Shown here one piece after another: positions 35,712 through 44,085 of a DNA stretch of 64,000 nt. Within the stretch, counting starts at the first letter, position 1. Every line of letters begins with the position of its first letter. Source of the DNA: Algibacter sp045066735 (GTDB taxonomy: Bacteria > Bacteroidota > Bacteroidia > Flavobacteriales > Flavobacteriaceae); contig NZ_JBISHH010000002.1 in the NCBI RefSeq assembly GCF_045066735.1, positions 103,867 through 167,866 on the forward strand, written 5' to 3'. The position numbers and the translations under genes were made by a program. The notes beneath the pieces are model-generated. The model did no database searches. It was not told the origin of the DNA and worked only from the letters and a program-made list of their open reading frames with translations.

Positions 35712-36629
35712 TTACTTTTTGAATTTTTTGATAAAATCCTTTCGGCTAGCGCAATTTGATTTTATGAAAATATTAGAAGCATGTTTTCTAACGGTTCCAT
35801 AAGTTATAAACATATTTTGGGCTATTTGTTTATAGCTGTTCTTTTTAATTATTTGCAGAGCTATTTCATTTTCTCTATTTGTGAAATTGTATTGACGTCC
35901 AACATTTAATTTGAGTGTGTGGGTATTTTTTAAGCGGTAGATATAGCTGTTAATTTCCATTATAGTTACCAGAAAAAATGCAGCTGATACAACAGGTTGT
36001 GTAATGGGTTGAAAATCTCCAAAAAAAGTTAATAAAGGAAGAAGGACAATAGATAGAATAGAGGAAAGCCCTAAATAGGTCTGAATTTTAAAATACCGTT
36101 GGCGTTTTACTTCTTTCGTGATTATTTTGATGAAGTATATAAAAAATATAGAGGATAATAATATAGGTAGTATTAAAAATAAACTGCGAGATGAGTTTAA
36201 CGAATAAGAAAAGAAATATGGAACTATAAATAAAAGTAAGAATGCGGTAGATAATATAATAGTTAGGTTTTTTACTTGAAAAAAATAGTTTGGTGTGATT
36301 ATATTGAATTCTTGATATAAATACCATATTAGGTAAATGCACATAAATATAGAAATACCGTAAGTAATAATGTATTGTAGGATTAATGGCCCAGGTAAAC
36401 TGGTGTTAGGTAGCAGGCCATTTAATACATTATATAAAAGAAAAAGTATGGCTAAATAAAGATATCGAAGTTTCTCTTTATTTGTTTTTTGTTTGCTACA
36501 ATAGATATGTATTATTTGAAATATAATGATAAAACTTATTAAAATACACGTAAATAGAACAACCCAATGCATCGATGAAACATATTCATATTTCGGTGTA
36601 TATTTGTATTTTTGAATAAGTAAGAACAT
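35712..36629 (-). CDS. Membrane-anchored LuxR-type HTH regulator
   Basis: A 305-residue protein with about eight hydrophobic segments between residues 20 and 235 and a C-terminal LuxR-type helix-turn-helix (YNFTNRENEIALQIIKKNSY, YKQIAQNMFITYGTVRKHAS). The layout, a multi-span sensor region joined directly to GerE-like DNA-binding helices, implies regulation from the membrane in response to an unknown signal. It is typical of Bacteroidota. Its target is unknown. It is divergent from the D-cysteine desulfhydrase-family gene, 87 bp apart, and may control it. Confidence 0.75.
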   Translation of the reverse strand: MFLLIQKYKYTPKYEYVSSMHWVVLFTCILISFIIIFQIIHIYCSKQKTNKEKLRYLYLAILFLLYNVLNGLLPNTSLPGPLILQYIITYGISIFMCIYLIWYLYQEFNIITPNYFFQVKNLTIILSTAFLLLFIVPYFFSYSLNSSRSLFLILPILLSSIFFIYFIKIITKEVKRQRYFKIQTYLGLSSILSIVLLPLLTFFGDFQPITQPVVSAAFFLVTIMEINSYIYRLKNTHTLKLNVGRQYNFTNRENEIALQIIKKNSYKQIAQNMFITYGTVRKHASNIFIKSNCASRKDFIKKFKK

Positions 36630-36716
36630 CTAAATTGTTGAAAATTAAAATTTTACCCGTATTTTTAGATAAATTAAAGGTAATGATTATTAATGTGAAT
36701 CAAAAATAAGAGAGTC

Positions 36717-37694
36717 ATGCTAGCTAATAAATACCCTCTGGGCTTTTTTCCAACACCGTTGGAAAAAATGATTAATTTATCTAAAAAATACCAGGACTAC
36801 CAATTATATATTAAAAGGGATGATAACTCTGGTTTAGCGTCAGGAGGGAATAAAGTAAGAAAGTTGCAATATTTTATATATGATGCTTTAAGCAAAGGAT
36901 TTGATGCCATTATAACTGCAGGAGCTCAACAATCTAATCATTGTAGACAAACCGCTGCCTCCTGCGCTAAGGTTGGATTAGAATGCCATCTATTATTGGG
37001 AGGGGAAAAACCGAAAAGATATAATGGGAATTTATTATTGTCTCAGTTATTGGGAGCTAAAATTAATTTTAGCGGAGACAATAGGAAAGGGGAGGATATT
37101 AAGCTTCTTAAACAGAAGCTAGAACTTAAAGGAAAGAAGGTTTATGCTGTGCCTTATGGGGGATCAAATTTATTAGGAGCTTACGGTTTTGTTGATGCTG
37201 TTAAAGAATTGAAGGGACAACTTTTAGAAAAGAACTTGAAAATGGATTATATTTTTTTTGCTTCAAGCTCTGGAGGAACACAAGCTGGACTTAGGTTAGG
37301 GATTGATTTATTTGAAGTGGATACTAAATTAATGCCAATTAGCATTGATAAAATGGGGTACGAAGATAAAACTTTAGCTGAAGCAGTCTTGGAATTACTA
37401 AAAGAAGGACAAAAGAGTTTGAGAATAAAAAAAACATATTCTATTGATGATGCTAGATTGATTCATGGATATGATTCGGAAGGTTATGGAGTTGTAACGT
37501 CAAATGAAAAATCATCTATTAAAGAATTAGCAGAAAATGAAGGGATTTTATTAGATCCTGTTTATTCAGGAAGAGCTTTTTACGGTATGCTAGATCATAT
37601 AAAAAGTCAGAAAATAGAAAAAGGGGCTAATATTTTATTTTGGCATACTGGCGGTTTACCCGCGAATTTTTATTATTCTAAGGAATTAATGTAA
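36717..37694 (+). CDS. D-cysteine desulfhydrase / ACC deaminase family PLP enzyme
   Basis: A 325-residue PLP-dependent fold-type II enzyme. The motif YIKRDDNSGLASGGNKVRKL contains the PLP lysine (GNKxRKL). AGAQQSNHCRQTAA and the glycine-rich ASSSGGTQAGLRLG phosphate loop follow, and the C-terminus is ILFWHTGGLPANFYY. The family includes D-cysteine desulfhydrase and 1-aminocyclopropane-1-carboxylate deaminase. I favour D-cysteine or D-amino acid turnover, but substrate cannot be fixed by eye. It lies just left of the tRNA remnant and is probably chromosomal, not part of the island to the right. Confidence 0.83.
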   Translation: MLANKYPLGFFPTPLEKMINLSKKYQDYQLYIKRDDNSGLASGGNKVRKLQYFIYDALSKGFDAIITAGAQQSNHCRQTAASCAKVGLECHLLLGGEKPKRYNGNLLLSQLLGAKINFSGDNRKGEDIKLLKQKLELKGKKVYAVPYGGSNLLGAYGFVDAVKELKGQLLEKNLKMDYIFFASSSGGTQAGLRLGIDLFEVDTKLMPISIDKMGYEDKTLAEAVLELLKEGQKSLRIKKTYSIDDARLIHGYDSEGYGVVTSNEKSSIKELAENEGILLDPVYSGRAFYGMLDHIKSQKIEKGANILFWHTGGLPANFYYSKELM

Positions 37695-37790
37695 TAGTTT
37701 TATCAATGTAATAAAATTTGAGGTAAATTGATGTTGATTGTATAGTGAGAAAGAAAGTATACCTAATGTTTTAGCTATGTTTTAGCAAAA

Positions 37791-37820
37791 AAAAAAGCCA
37801 AGAATAAAATTCTTGACTTT
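37791..37820 (-). terminator. Terminator reading leftward, downstream of the tRNA remnant
   Basis: On the minus strand CAAGAAT-TTT-ATTCTTG (37799-37815, extended imperfectly on both sides) is followed by a run of T (the A-run around 37787-37796 on the plus strand). This is the expected native terminator of the tRNA whose 3' half lies at 37836-37877. Confidence 0.65.
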
Positions 37821-37835
37821 CCCTGGTTTTACTTG

Positions 37836-37877
37836 TAGCGAGAATGGGGCACGATCCCATGACCTCCGAGTTATGAA
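37836..37877 (-). tRNA. 3' half of a CAU-anticodon tRNA (Met/Ile2-like), attachment-site remnant
   Basis: Read on the minus strand: a 7-base anticodon loop TTCATAA (anticodon CAT), stem strand CTCGG, variable AGGTC, T-stem ATGGG/CCCAT closing a 7-base loop ATCGTGC, acceptor strand TCTCGCT and discriminator A. Left of the loop the pairing strand CCGAG, the D-arm and the 5' acceptor strand are all missing. The T-loop has lost the usual TTCRA consensus, so it is a non-functional fragment. A 3'-half tRNA followed by its own terminator is the typical left-over of tyrosine-recombinase integration into a tRNA gene. Confidence 0.75.
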
Positions 37878-37950
37878 TTTTCGCACAAGAAAATTTCATA
37901 AAACTAAATAATTGATTATCAATTATTTAAAAACTACTATATTTTAAATC

Positions 37951-37980
37951 GTGTTCCAAAACGTGTTCAGTTTTGTGTTC
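37951..37980 (+). repeat. Three GTGTTC hexamers at exact 12-bp spacing
   Basis: GTGTTC starts at 37951, 37963 and 37975, that is, one per 12 bp, 74 bp right of the tRNA remnant. Position and spacing suit arm-type binding sites of an integrase or a repeated operator. From 37981 to 38150 I see only AT-rich sequence without a gene. Confidence 0.5.
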
Positions 37981-38151
37981 ACTATTATTAGTAATAATTT
38001 TGAATTATAAAGTTATATTTTACGATTGAATTAGACAAGGTTTTTCGTGTTTTAATTCAATTTAAAATTTGCCAGATCTTTAAGGCAAGCTATTTCCTCT
38101 TGTTAATGTGACGAGCGGTTTTTTATCAAAATTTTCTAATTATTCCCTATT

Positions 38152-38169
38152 TTACGGTTTCCCGTAAAG
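38152..38169. promoter_or_regulatory. Inverted repeat TTTACGG-4-CCGTAAA upstream of brxR
   Basis: A perfect 7-bp inverted repeat with a TTTC spacer, 108 bp before the brxR ATG, in the only GC-richer spot of that gap. BrxR-type WYL regulators are known to bind inverted repeats in BREX promoters, so this could be an autoregulatory site. It differs from the TATGCA palindromes found further on. Confidence 0.4.
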
Positions 38170-38277
38170 TTTACTCCTATAAAAATAATAAGTTTGATAA
38201 CTAAAGTGACTTATGTAATATAATTTCTCTTTACTTTATTAGATTTACATATCTATTTTTTTAATCTGAAAAATTTT

Positions 38278-39279
38278 ATGGCAACTAATAAACATGCTCA
38301 AATTCGATATAATATTTTAGACAGGTGCTTTAGTAATTTTAATAGGGTATTTACTTATGAGGATTTATTAAATGAAATTAATAATTTTCTTTTTGAGATA
38401 GGAACAGAAGGTGTGCAGTTAAGGCAACTACAATATGATATTGCCTATATGAAATCAGAAGAAGGATATTCCATTATTTTAAATAACGATTTAAAATTAG
38501 GAAAGAAAAGAGTGTTTCGCTATTTAGATAAAAAATTTTCAATTTCAAACCATCCTTTAAACCTTAGTGATACAGAACAGTTAGAAACTACTCTAGCAAT
38601 TTTATCAAGGTATAAGCATAGAGCAGAGTTTTCTTGGTTAGAAGAATTAATACCCAGGATGGAACAAGCATTCAAACTTGTAGAAAGTGGAGATAATGGT
38701 ATTATTGGTTATCAAGAAAATATAGATTTAAAAGGACGAGAACATATCGGAACACTGTTTAATCTAATATTAAAACGTAAGCAAATTAAAATTAATTATG
38801 AGCCTTATGGAAAACCACAATTTAGTGTAATAATTTCACCATATCATGTAAAACAATATAATAACCGTTGGTTTTTGTTTTGTTTTAATGAAAAATATAA
38901 AGCAATTTCTAATTACCCTTTAGATCGAATAAATAGTATTGAAGAGTTGAATGCTAGTTTTGTACCTAGTGTAATAAATTGGTTAGATTATTTTGATGAT
39001 ATTATTGGCGTAACAAAACCAGAAGGAGGTAAAATAGAAAAGATTTATTTAAGGTTTTCTGAAAATCGTATTAATTATGTATTGACGAAACCTTTACATG
39101 GCTCACAAAAAATAGATAGTTTAGATTATTCAGGAAGAACAATAAGTATAGAAGTGATTCCTAATAATGAATTGTACCAGCTGTTGTTGTCTTATGGAGC
39201 AGATGTGGAGGTTATAAAACCAATAGAAATAAGAAAAGAAATTATAGAAAGAGTAAAAAATATGATTAATAATTATTAA
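38278..39279 (+). CDS. brxR: WYL-domain transcriptional regulator of the BREX locus
   Basis: A 333-residue regulator. The N-terminal part is a winged helix (IRYNILDRCFSNFNRVFTYE, LRQLQYDIAYMKSEEGYSI). The middle is a WYL ligand-binding domain (KQIKINYEPYGKPQFSVIIS, PYHVKQYNNRWFLFCFNE, NYPLDRINSI). The C-terminal WCX-like extension follows. BREX loci often start with such a gene, and BrxR proteins repress or tune BREX transcription. Its stop codon directly abuts the first TATGCA palindrome, and brxA follows 97 bp later, so it may control the operon through that site. It is transcribed in the same direction as the operon. Confidence 0.87.
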   Translation: MATNKHAQIRYNILDRCFSNFNRVFTYEDLLNEINNFLFEIGTEGVQLRQLQYDIAYMKSEEGYSIILNNDLKLGKKRVFRYLDKKFSISNHPLNLSDTEQLETTLAILSRYKHRAEFSWLEELIPRMEQAFKLVESGDNGIIGYQENIDLKGREHIGTLFNLILKRKQIKINYEPYGKPQFSVIISPYHVKQYNNRWFLFCFNEKYKAISNYPLDRINSIEELNASFVPSVINWLDYFDDIIGVTKPEGGKIEKIYLRFSENRINYVLTKPLHGSQKIDSLDYSGRTISIEVIPNNELYQLLLSYGADVEVIKPIEIRKEIIERVKNMINNY

Positions 39280-39298
39280 TATGCAGTTGTATTGCATG
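39280..39298. promoter_or_regulatory. TATGCA-N7-TGCATG palindrome, site 1 (before brxA)
   Basis: TATGCAGTTGTATTGCATG begins one base after the brxR stop. It overlaps the TTG of the putative -33 box (39287-39289), so a bound protein would block polymerase. The same 19-bp layout recurs at 54070 and 59635. Confidence 0.7.
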
Positions 39299-39315
39299 AT
39301 TAGTTTTGATCTTTG
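39287..39315 (+). promoter_or_regulatory. Putative promoter of the brxA-brxL operon
   Basis: TTG at 39287, 18 bp spacer, then GATCTTTG (39308-39315), one mismatch from the Bacteroidota -7 box TAnnTTTG. It lies 61 bp before the brxA ATG. Confidence 0.55.
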
Positions 39316-39376
39316 TTTTAAAGATTAAAATTATTTAGTAGTTCAGTAACTAATTAAATATTATTAAAAAAGATAA

Positions 39377-39964
39377 ATGCCTAACATACAAAAATACGAT
39401 GCAAACTTTACGGCAGGTGGAATCTTCTTTAATGAATTTTCTAACCTGAAACCTTATTTGCTTGAAGAAGATTTTGAAGAAATAATAAAGAATGATATTG
39501 AAGAAAACAAGATTCTAGCAATAACTACTTTATCAGCCAGAAAAAGAATTGTTTCAGAAATTATAAGACGACATAAAGTAATGTCTCTTAATTTTTGGAG
39601 ATTTTTTCAAGACTTAAATGAGTTAGAATCAAAACTAGCATTGTTATTTGTGTGTTTAAAAACCTATCCCATTGTATTTGATTTGCATTTTCAAGTAACT
39701 GTTCAAAAGCAAAAACTAGGATTGTTATTAACGGAATACGATGTACAAATGCGATTAGATGAATTGGCATCAACATCAGTAGATGTAGAGAGTTGGTCTG
39801 AAACAACTATTAAAAAGATAAATACACAATATAGAAAAGCCATAAAAGATGCAGGTTTATTTCATAAAGAAACATTACGTCAGCCTATAAATGTTAATCA
39901 AACCTTTTGGGTTTATTTTAAAGAGAATGATGATATGTGGTTTTTAGATGCCTGTTTTATATAA
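39377..39964 (+). CDS. brxA: BREX protein BrxA (DUF1819)
   Basis: A 195-residue helical protein of the DUF1819 family, a core small protein of type 1 BREX. Typical are the start KYDANFTAGGIFFNEFSNL, the ATTLSARKRIVSEIIRRH segment and the C-terminal WSETTIKKINTQYRKAIKDA. BrxA is reported to bind DNA and is required in type 1 BREX, although its precise role is unsettled. It is first of a seven-gene operon in which adjacent genes are 2 to 10 bp apart. It starts after the putative promoter and operator at 39280-39315. Confidence 0.92.
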   Translation: MPNIQKYDANFTAGGIFFNEFSNLKPYLLEEDFEEIIKNDIEENKILAITTLSARKRIVSEIIRRHKVMSLNFWRFFQDLNELESKLALLFVCLKTYPIVFDLHFQVTVQKQKLGLLLTEYDVQMRLDELASTSVDVESWSETTIKKINTQYRKAIKDAGLFHKETLRQPINVNQTFWVYFKENDDMWFLDACFI

Positions 39965-39974
39965 AAAGTAATAC

Positions 39975-40565
39975 ATGACGATAGCAGAATTATATACACA
40001 TTTAGCAAATGATGACTTTAAAGATTATGAAACAGGAAATTTATTTTTCCCGGCATATATGTATATGTATAATGCAGAAAATGAATATCAAATAGATGCA
40101 GAAATATTAGATATTAAAAATCGGTTACATCGTCCAACAAATTATTTAGATGTTATTGTTTTAGATATTTACGAAGAATTTATCATGTATTTAAAACAAG
40201 AAAAATTTGCCAAATCTAATAAGTTCGATTTTTATAATGCACACGAAAACAAGAAGCCAGAAGCTGTCAATAAATCTTTATTTAAAGATGCGTATGATAC
40301 TCGGTTTTTAGAGTTTTTAAATAATAAAATACAAGCACATTTAAAAATTGAAGATTCTTTTCAAAGATCTTATGTGTTTATAAAAGGTTTTGGAAATGCG
40401 TTTCCATACATAAGAGCGAGTCGCTTTTTTAACAATTTTGAAAAGTATGTAAAAGGATATAAACTCATTATGTTTTATCCTGGTGAAGCCAAAGAGTATT
40501 ATTCCCTTTTTGGATTATTAAAAGATGAAAATTTATACAGAGCTATTAAACTAATCAACCAATAA
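39975..40565 (+). CDS. brxB: BREX protein BrxB (DUF1788)
   Basis: A 196-residue DUF1788 protein. The pattern HRPTNYLDVIVLDIYEEFI, followed near the C-terminus by RSYVFIKGFGNAFPYIRASR and LIMFYPGEAKEYYSLFGLLK, is characteristic. It is required for BREX in type 1 systems and may interact with BrxC and PglZ. It lies 10 bp after brxA and 4 bp before brxC. Confidence 0.92.
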   Translation: MTIAELYTHLANDDFKDYETGNLFFPAYMYMYNAENEYQIDAEILDIKNRLHRPTNYLDVIVLDIYEEFIMYLKQEKFAKSNKFDFYNAHENKKPEAVNKSLFKDAYDTRFLEFLNNKIQAHLKIEDSFQRSYVFIKGFGNAFPYIRASRFFNNFEKYVKGYKLIMFYPGEAKEYYSLFGLLKDENLYRAIKLINQ

Positions 40566-40569
40566 ATAG

Positions 40570-43500
40570 ATGTTATTAAAAGATATTTACGCAAGACGTA
40601 TTGAGAGAGATATTAATCCTGCAGTTGTAGTTAGCAATAAGGATAAAGAGACTATAAAAGCAGAAATAAAGGAGTATGTTTTTACTAAAGAGTTAATCGA
40701 AAAATTATATCTCATTGTAGATACGGTTTTAAATAAAAAATCGGGTAAATCTGGTATTTGGATCAATGGTTATTATGGTTCGGGTAAATCGCATTTTATT
40801 AAGTATGTCCATTATTTGTTAGATGTAAATACAACAGAAGTTGCTTTTGAGGCTTTCGAAAAAGCTGTAGAAAATGAATATGACGCCATGGATGCTGGCA
40901 ATAATCAAGATATTACCGTTAGTAATTTAAGGTTGTTAAAGAAGAAAGCACAAGGTTCGAATTCAGACAACATTATGTTTAATGTGGAGGATGAAACCGA
41001 TGACGGAAGCCAAGAACGTCTTACTCGCATCTTCTTGCACATGTTCAATAAATTTAGAGGGTATAATTCAAATGATATTCCTCTTGCCGTTTTATTAGAA
41101 AAGCAATTAGATAAAAAAGGTGTTTTTGAAGATTTCAAATTAAAAGTAGAAGAAGAAACTGGCTTCAATTGGGCAACAGACGCGGCAGATGCTGCAGCTT
41201 TTCAATTGGATGATATATTAGAGATTGCAAAACAGTTTATCCCAGAATTAGACAAAGTATCATTACATGCTAAATTATCTAATCCAGAAAATTTTAAAGT
41301 TGGTATAAGTGCTACATTGATCCCTGAGCTACAAGAATTTTTAAAAGGAAAAGATGCAAACTACCGTTTGCTGTTTTTAGTAGATGAGGTGTCTCAGTAT
41401 GTAGGAACTAACAAAGAAATTCTATTAAATTTTCAAAATATTATAGAGCGTGTTAGTAGCGATTGTAACAACCAAGTTTGGATTGCTTGTACAGCACAAC
41501 AAACCTTGGATGAAGTTTCTATAGGAGCCGATGGCGTAACAGATGTACAAGACGAATTTGGAAAAATTTTGGGTCGTTTTGATACGCGTATTTCATTACA
41601 AAGTAACGATGCCTCATACATTACGCAACGTAGAGTATTAGATAAGAATAGTGTAGGTACAGAGTATTTAACCAATTTGTACCATGACAATAAAGACTAT
41701 ATAGATAATCAGTTTAAAATAAATCATGATTTATATAAAGGTTATAAATCTGAGGATGAATTTATCATTGGGTATCCTTTTGTTCCGTATCAATTTAAAT
41801 TGATTGCACATGTTTTTGAAGCCTTTCAACAATTACAATTTGTAATTAAACAAGTAAAAGACAACGAACGTTCTATTTTAGGAATTACACATTACACAGC
41901 CAAAGAACATGCTGATGATGCTGTAGGTGGGTTTATGCCTTTTGATGCGTTTTATAATAAATCATTAGAAACCAACTTGACACAGAGAGGATATAAAGCC
42001 ATTCAGAATGCATTAGAATTATCTTATGTTAAAAACGATGCCTTTGCCCAACGTGTAGTGAAAGTATTGTTTATGATTTCTAATTTGTTGGAAAACCAAC
42101 GCCAAACCTTTCCTTCTAATATAGAAAATCTAGGAGTGTTGTTAATGGATGCTTTAGATCAAAACAAAAAGGAGCTTCAAAAGAAAATTACTAAAGTACT
42201 AACGCGTTTGTCCGAGGAAAGTATTATTCGAGAAGAAAAAGGAAGCTACTTTTTCTTTAATGAAGATGAAATGGATGTGCAAAAACTAATAAGTAGTCGC
42301 GTTATTGGCATGGATATACGCTATACAACTTTTGACAGTCTATTAAGACCATTAATAAATGTAGCACCAAAAGTTTCTTTTGGTCAGAACGATTTTAGGG
42401 TAGGGTATTCTATAGAAGGAAAAGAAATTTTTAGAAACGGAGATTTTGATATTACCGTTTTACTTAGGGATAATACACCGCTAGAACAGAAAGCTTTAGA
42501 TATTAATAAAAAAGAAATTGTTGTTGCAGTTAACGAGTGGTTTACTAAAGATGAAACACTTAAAAAGGAATTTGAATGGTATTGTAAAACCAATGATTAT
42601 TTTCTAAATAGCCCTTCTGGAGGATCAGGTAGTAGGGCTAGAACCAATGACAACTTTAGAACACGAAATAATCAGCTTGGTAAGAAAATTATAGAAAGTT
42701 TAAAATCTAATTTAGCTGAAACACGATTTGTATCTCAAAACACTATTATAGAAAGCAGTGAAATAAACGGAAGTACACCTGCAGATCGTTTTGCTAATGT
42801 AATAGAAGCACACTTAAAAGGTATTTATAAATATCACGAGTTATCTAACGGCTATGCACGTAACCAACAAGAATTAAAGAAGTCTGTTGCAGACAATCAG
42901 ATATTAATGGAAACATTAGAGCCTGCAGAGCAAATGGTTAACGATTTTATTTCGTTAAACAACGATCAAATTACGGTTTATGATTTAATTAAACACTTTG
43001 AAAAAGAACCTTTCGGATGGCGCTTTGAAGCTTTATTAGATGTGTTGGTACGTTTAGAAAAGAAGAAGAAACGAGAGTTCAAGTATAAAGGTAAAGAACG
43101 CTATAACCGAGTTGACTTTATAAATAAGGCAGTTTCTACTGCCGAAAGAACCTCTTGCGAAGTCGTTTCTAGTGAAGAAATAGATCAGGAAATACTAGAT
43201 AATGTGCTATTAGCTTATAAGAATATATTTAATGAACCCTTAACTGGCGATCAAATAAAAACAGATCAGAATAAATTATTCGATACGCTTCAACATATCC
43301 TAACCAAAAGAGAGCAAAACTTTTCTAGTTTAGAATCTAATTATAGTAAATATGCTTTTGGTGCTTGCTTTACGAAAGTAAAAAAGGAATTGAATCAGTT
43401 CATTCACATTGCAGATCTTAAAAAACTATTTCGCAGCATTACTGAAGATCAAGAGCAGTTAAAAGAACTTGTTGATAATGCGAAAGCCATAGAAGATTTC

Positions 43501-44082
43501 GCAGCTAACAGATTAACCAAATACACAGAAATTAAATCTTTTGTAAGTGTTAATAATGATAATTTTAAACTCTTAGCCGAAGATGATTTAGAAAAAGTAA
43601 AGAAGATAAATCACTTTTTCACCTTAGAAGATCCGAGAACAGCCTTCAGGCATATCGTAAAAGCACATGAGGAATTAGAAAATGCCATCACTTCTAAAAT
43701 TAAAGAGCTAAAGGATAAAACGGTAAAGGCTTATGAAGCAGTTTTTAAAGAATTAGAAGACGAAGCAGGTAAACGCAAAGTGGCTAAAAATGTGTATAGC
43801 GATAAAGAATACACTTTAGGAGGAATTAAAAACTTAACCTCATTGTCTGGCTTAAAAAACAAGTTTTTAGAAGTAACTAATTTTAAGGCTAGCGAGCTAG
43901 AAAAAATCATAAAAGCGACACCTGTTGCTAAAGGAGATAAAGCAGCAGAGTCTGCAACCTATTACGTAACAAAAGGCATTTCTACCATTACTACCGAACA
44001 GGAACTGGATGCCTACCTATTAAAATTACGTAGAGAAATGCTACAATTATTAAACGACAAGAAAAACATCATCATAAAATAA
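40570..44082 (+). CDS. brxC: BREX P-loop ATPase BrxC
   Basis: A 1170-residue AAA+-related ATPase (DUF499-like group). Walker A is NGYYGSGKSH (Gly67 onward) and a probable Walker B is LLFLVDEVSQYVG near residue 268. The C-terminal half is helical with coiled coils (for example near residues 975-1070). BrxC is essential for both methylation and phage exclusion in BREX and is thought to act in the PglX/BrxB/PglZ complex. The length is normal, with no interruption. Only 3 bp separate it from pglX. Confidence 0.94.
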   Translation: MLLKDIYARRIERDINPAVVVSNKDKETIKAEIKEYVFTKELIEKLYLIVDTVLNKKSGKSGIWINGYYGSGKSHFIKYVHYLLDVNTTEVAFEAFEKAVENEYDAMDAGNNQDITVSNLRLLKKKAQGSNSDNIMFNVEDETDDGSQERLTRIFLHMFNKFRGYNSNDIPLAVLLEKQLDKKGVFEDFKLKVEEETGFNWATDAADAAAFQLDDILEIAKQFIPELDKVSLHAKLSNPENFKVGISATLIPELQEFLKGKDANYRLLFLVDEVSQYVGTNKEILLNFQNIIERVSSDCNNQVWIACTAQQTLDEVSIGADGVTDVQDEFGKILGRFDTRISLQSNDASYITQRRVLDKNSVGTEYLTNLYHDNKDYIDNQFKINHDLYKGYKSEDEFIIGYPFVPYQFKLIAHVFEAFQQLQFVIKQVKDNERSILGITHYTAKEHADDAVGGFMPFDAFYNKSLETNLTQRGYKAIQNALELSYVKNDAFAQRVVKVLFMISNLLENQRQTFPSNIENLGVLLMDALDQNKKELQKKITKVLTRLSEESIIREEKGSYFFFNEDEMDVQKLISSRVIGMDIRYTTFDSLLRPLINVAPKVSFGQNDFRVGYSIEGKEIFRNGDFDITVLLRDNTPLEQKALDINKKEIVVAVNEWFTKDETLKKEFEWYCKTNDYFLNSPSGGSGSRARTNDNFRTRNNQLGKKIIESLKSNLAETRFVSQNTIIESSEINGSTPADRFANVIEAHLKGIYKYHELSNGYARNQQELKKSVADNQILMETLEPAEQMVNDFISLNNDQITVYDLIKHFEKEPFGWRFEALLDVLVRLEKKKKREFKYKGKERYNRVDFINKAVSTAERTSCEVVSSEEIDQEILDNVLLAYKNIFNEPLTGDQIKTDQNKLFDTLQHILTKREQNFSSLESNYSKYAFGACFTKVKKELNQFIHIADLKKLFRSITEDQEQLKELVDNAKAIEDFAANRLTKYTEIKSFVSVNNDNFKLLAEDDLEKVKKINHFFTLEDPRTAFRHIVKAHEELENAITSKIKELKDKTVKAYEAVFKELEDEAGKRKVAKNVYSDKEYTLGGIKNLTSLSGLKNKFLEVTNFKASELEKIIKATPVAKGDKAAESATYYVTKGISTITTEQELDAYLLKLRREMLQLLNDKKNIIIK

Positions 44083-44085
44083 CCT

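Noticed and set aside
37951..37980. GTGTTC repeats as a CRISPR array
   Set aside because: The repeats are only six bases with six-base spacers, there are three units, and no cas genes are present.
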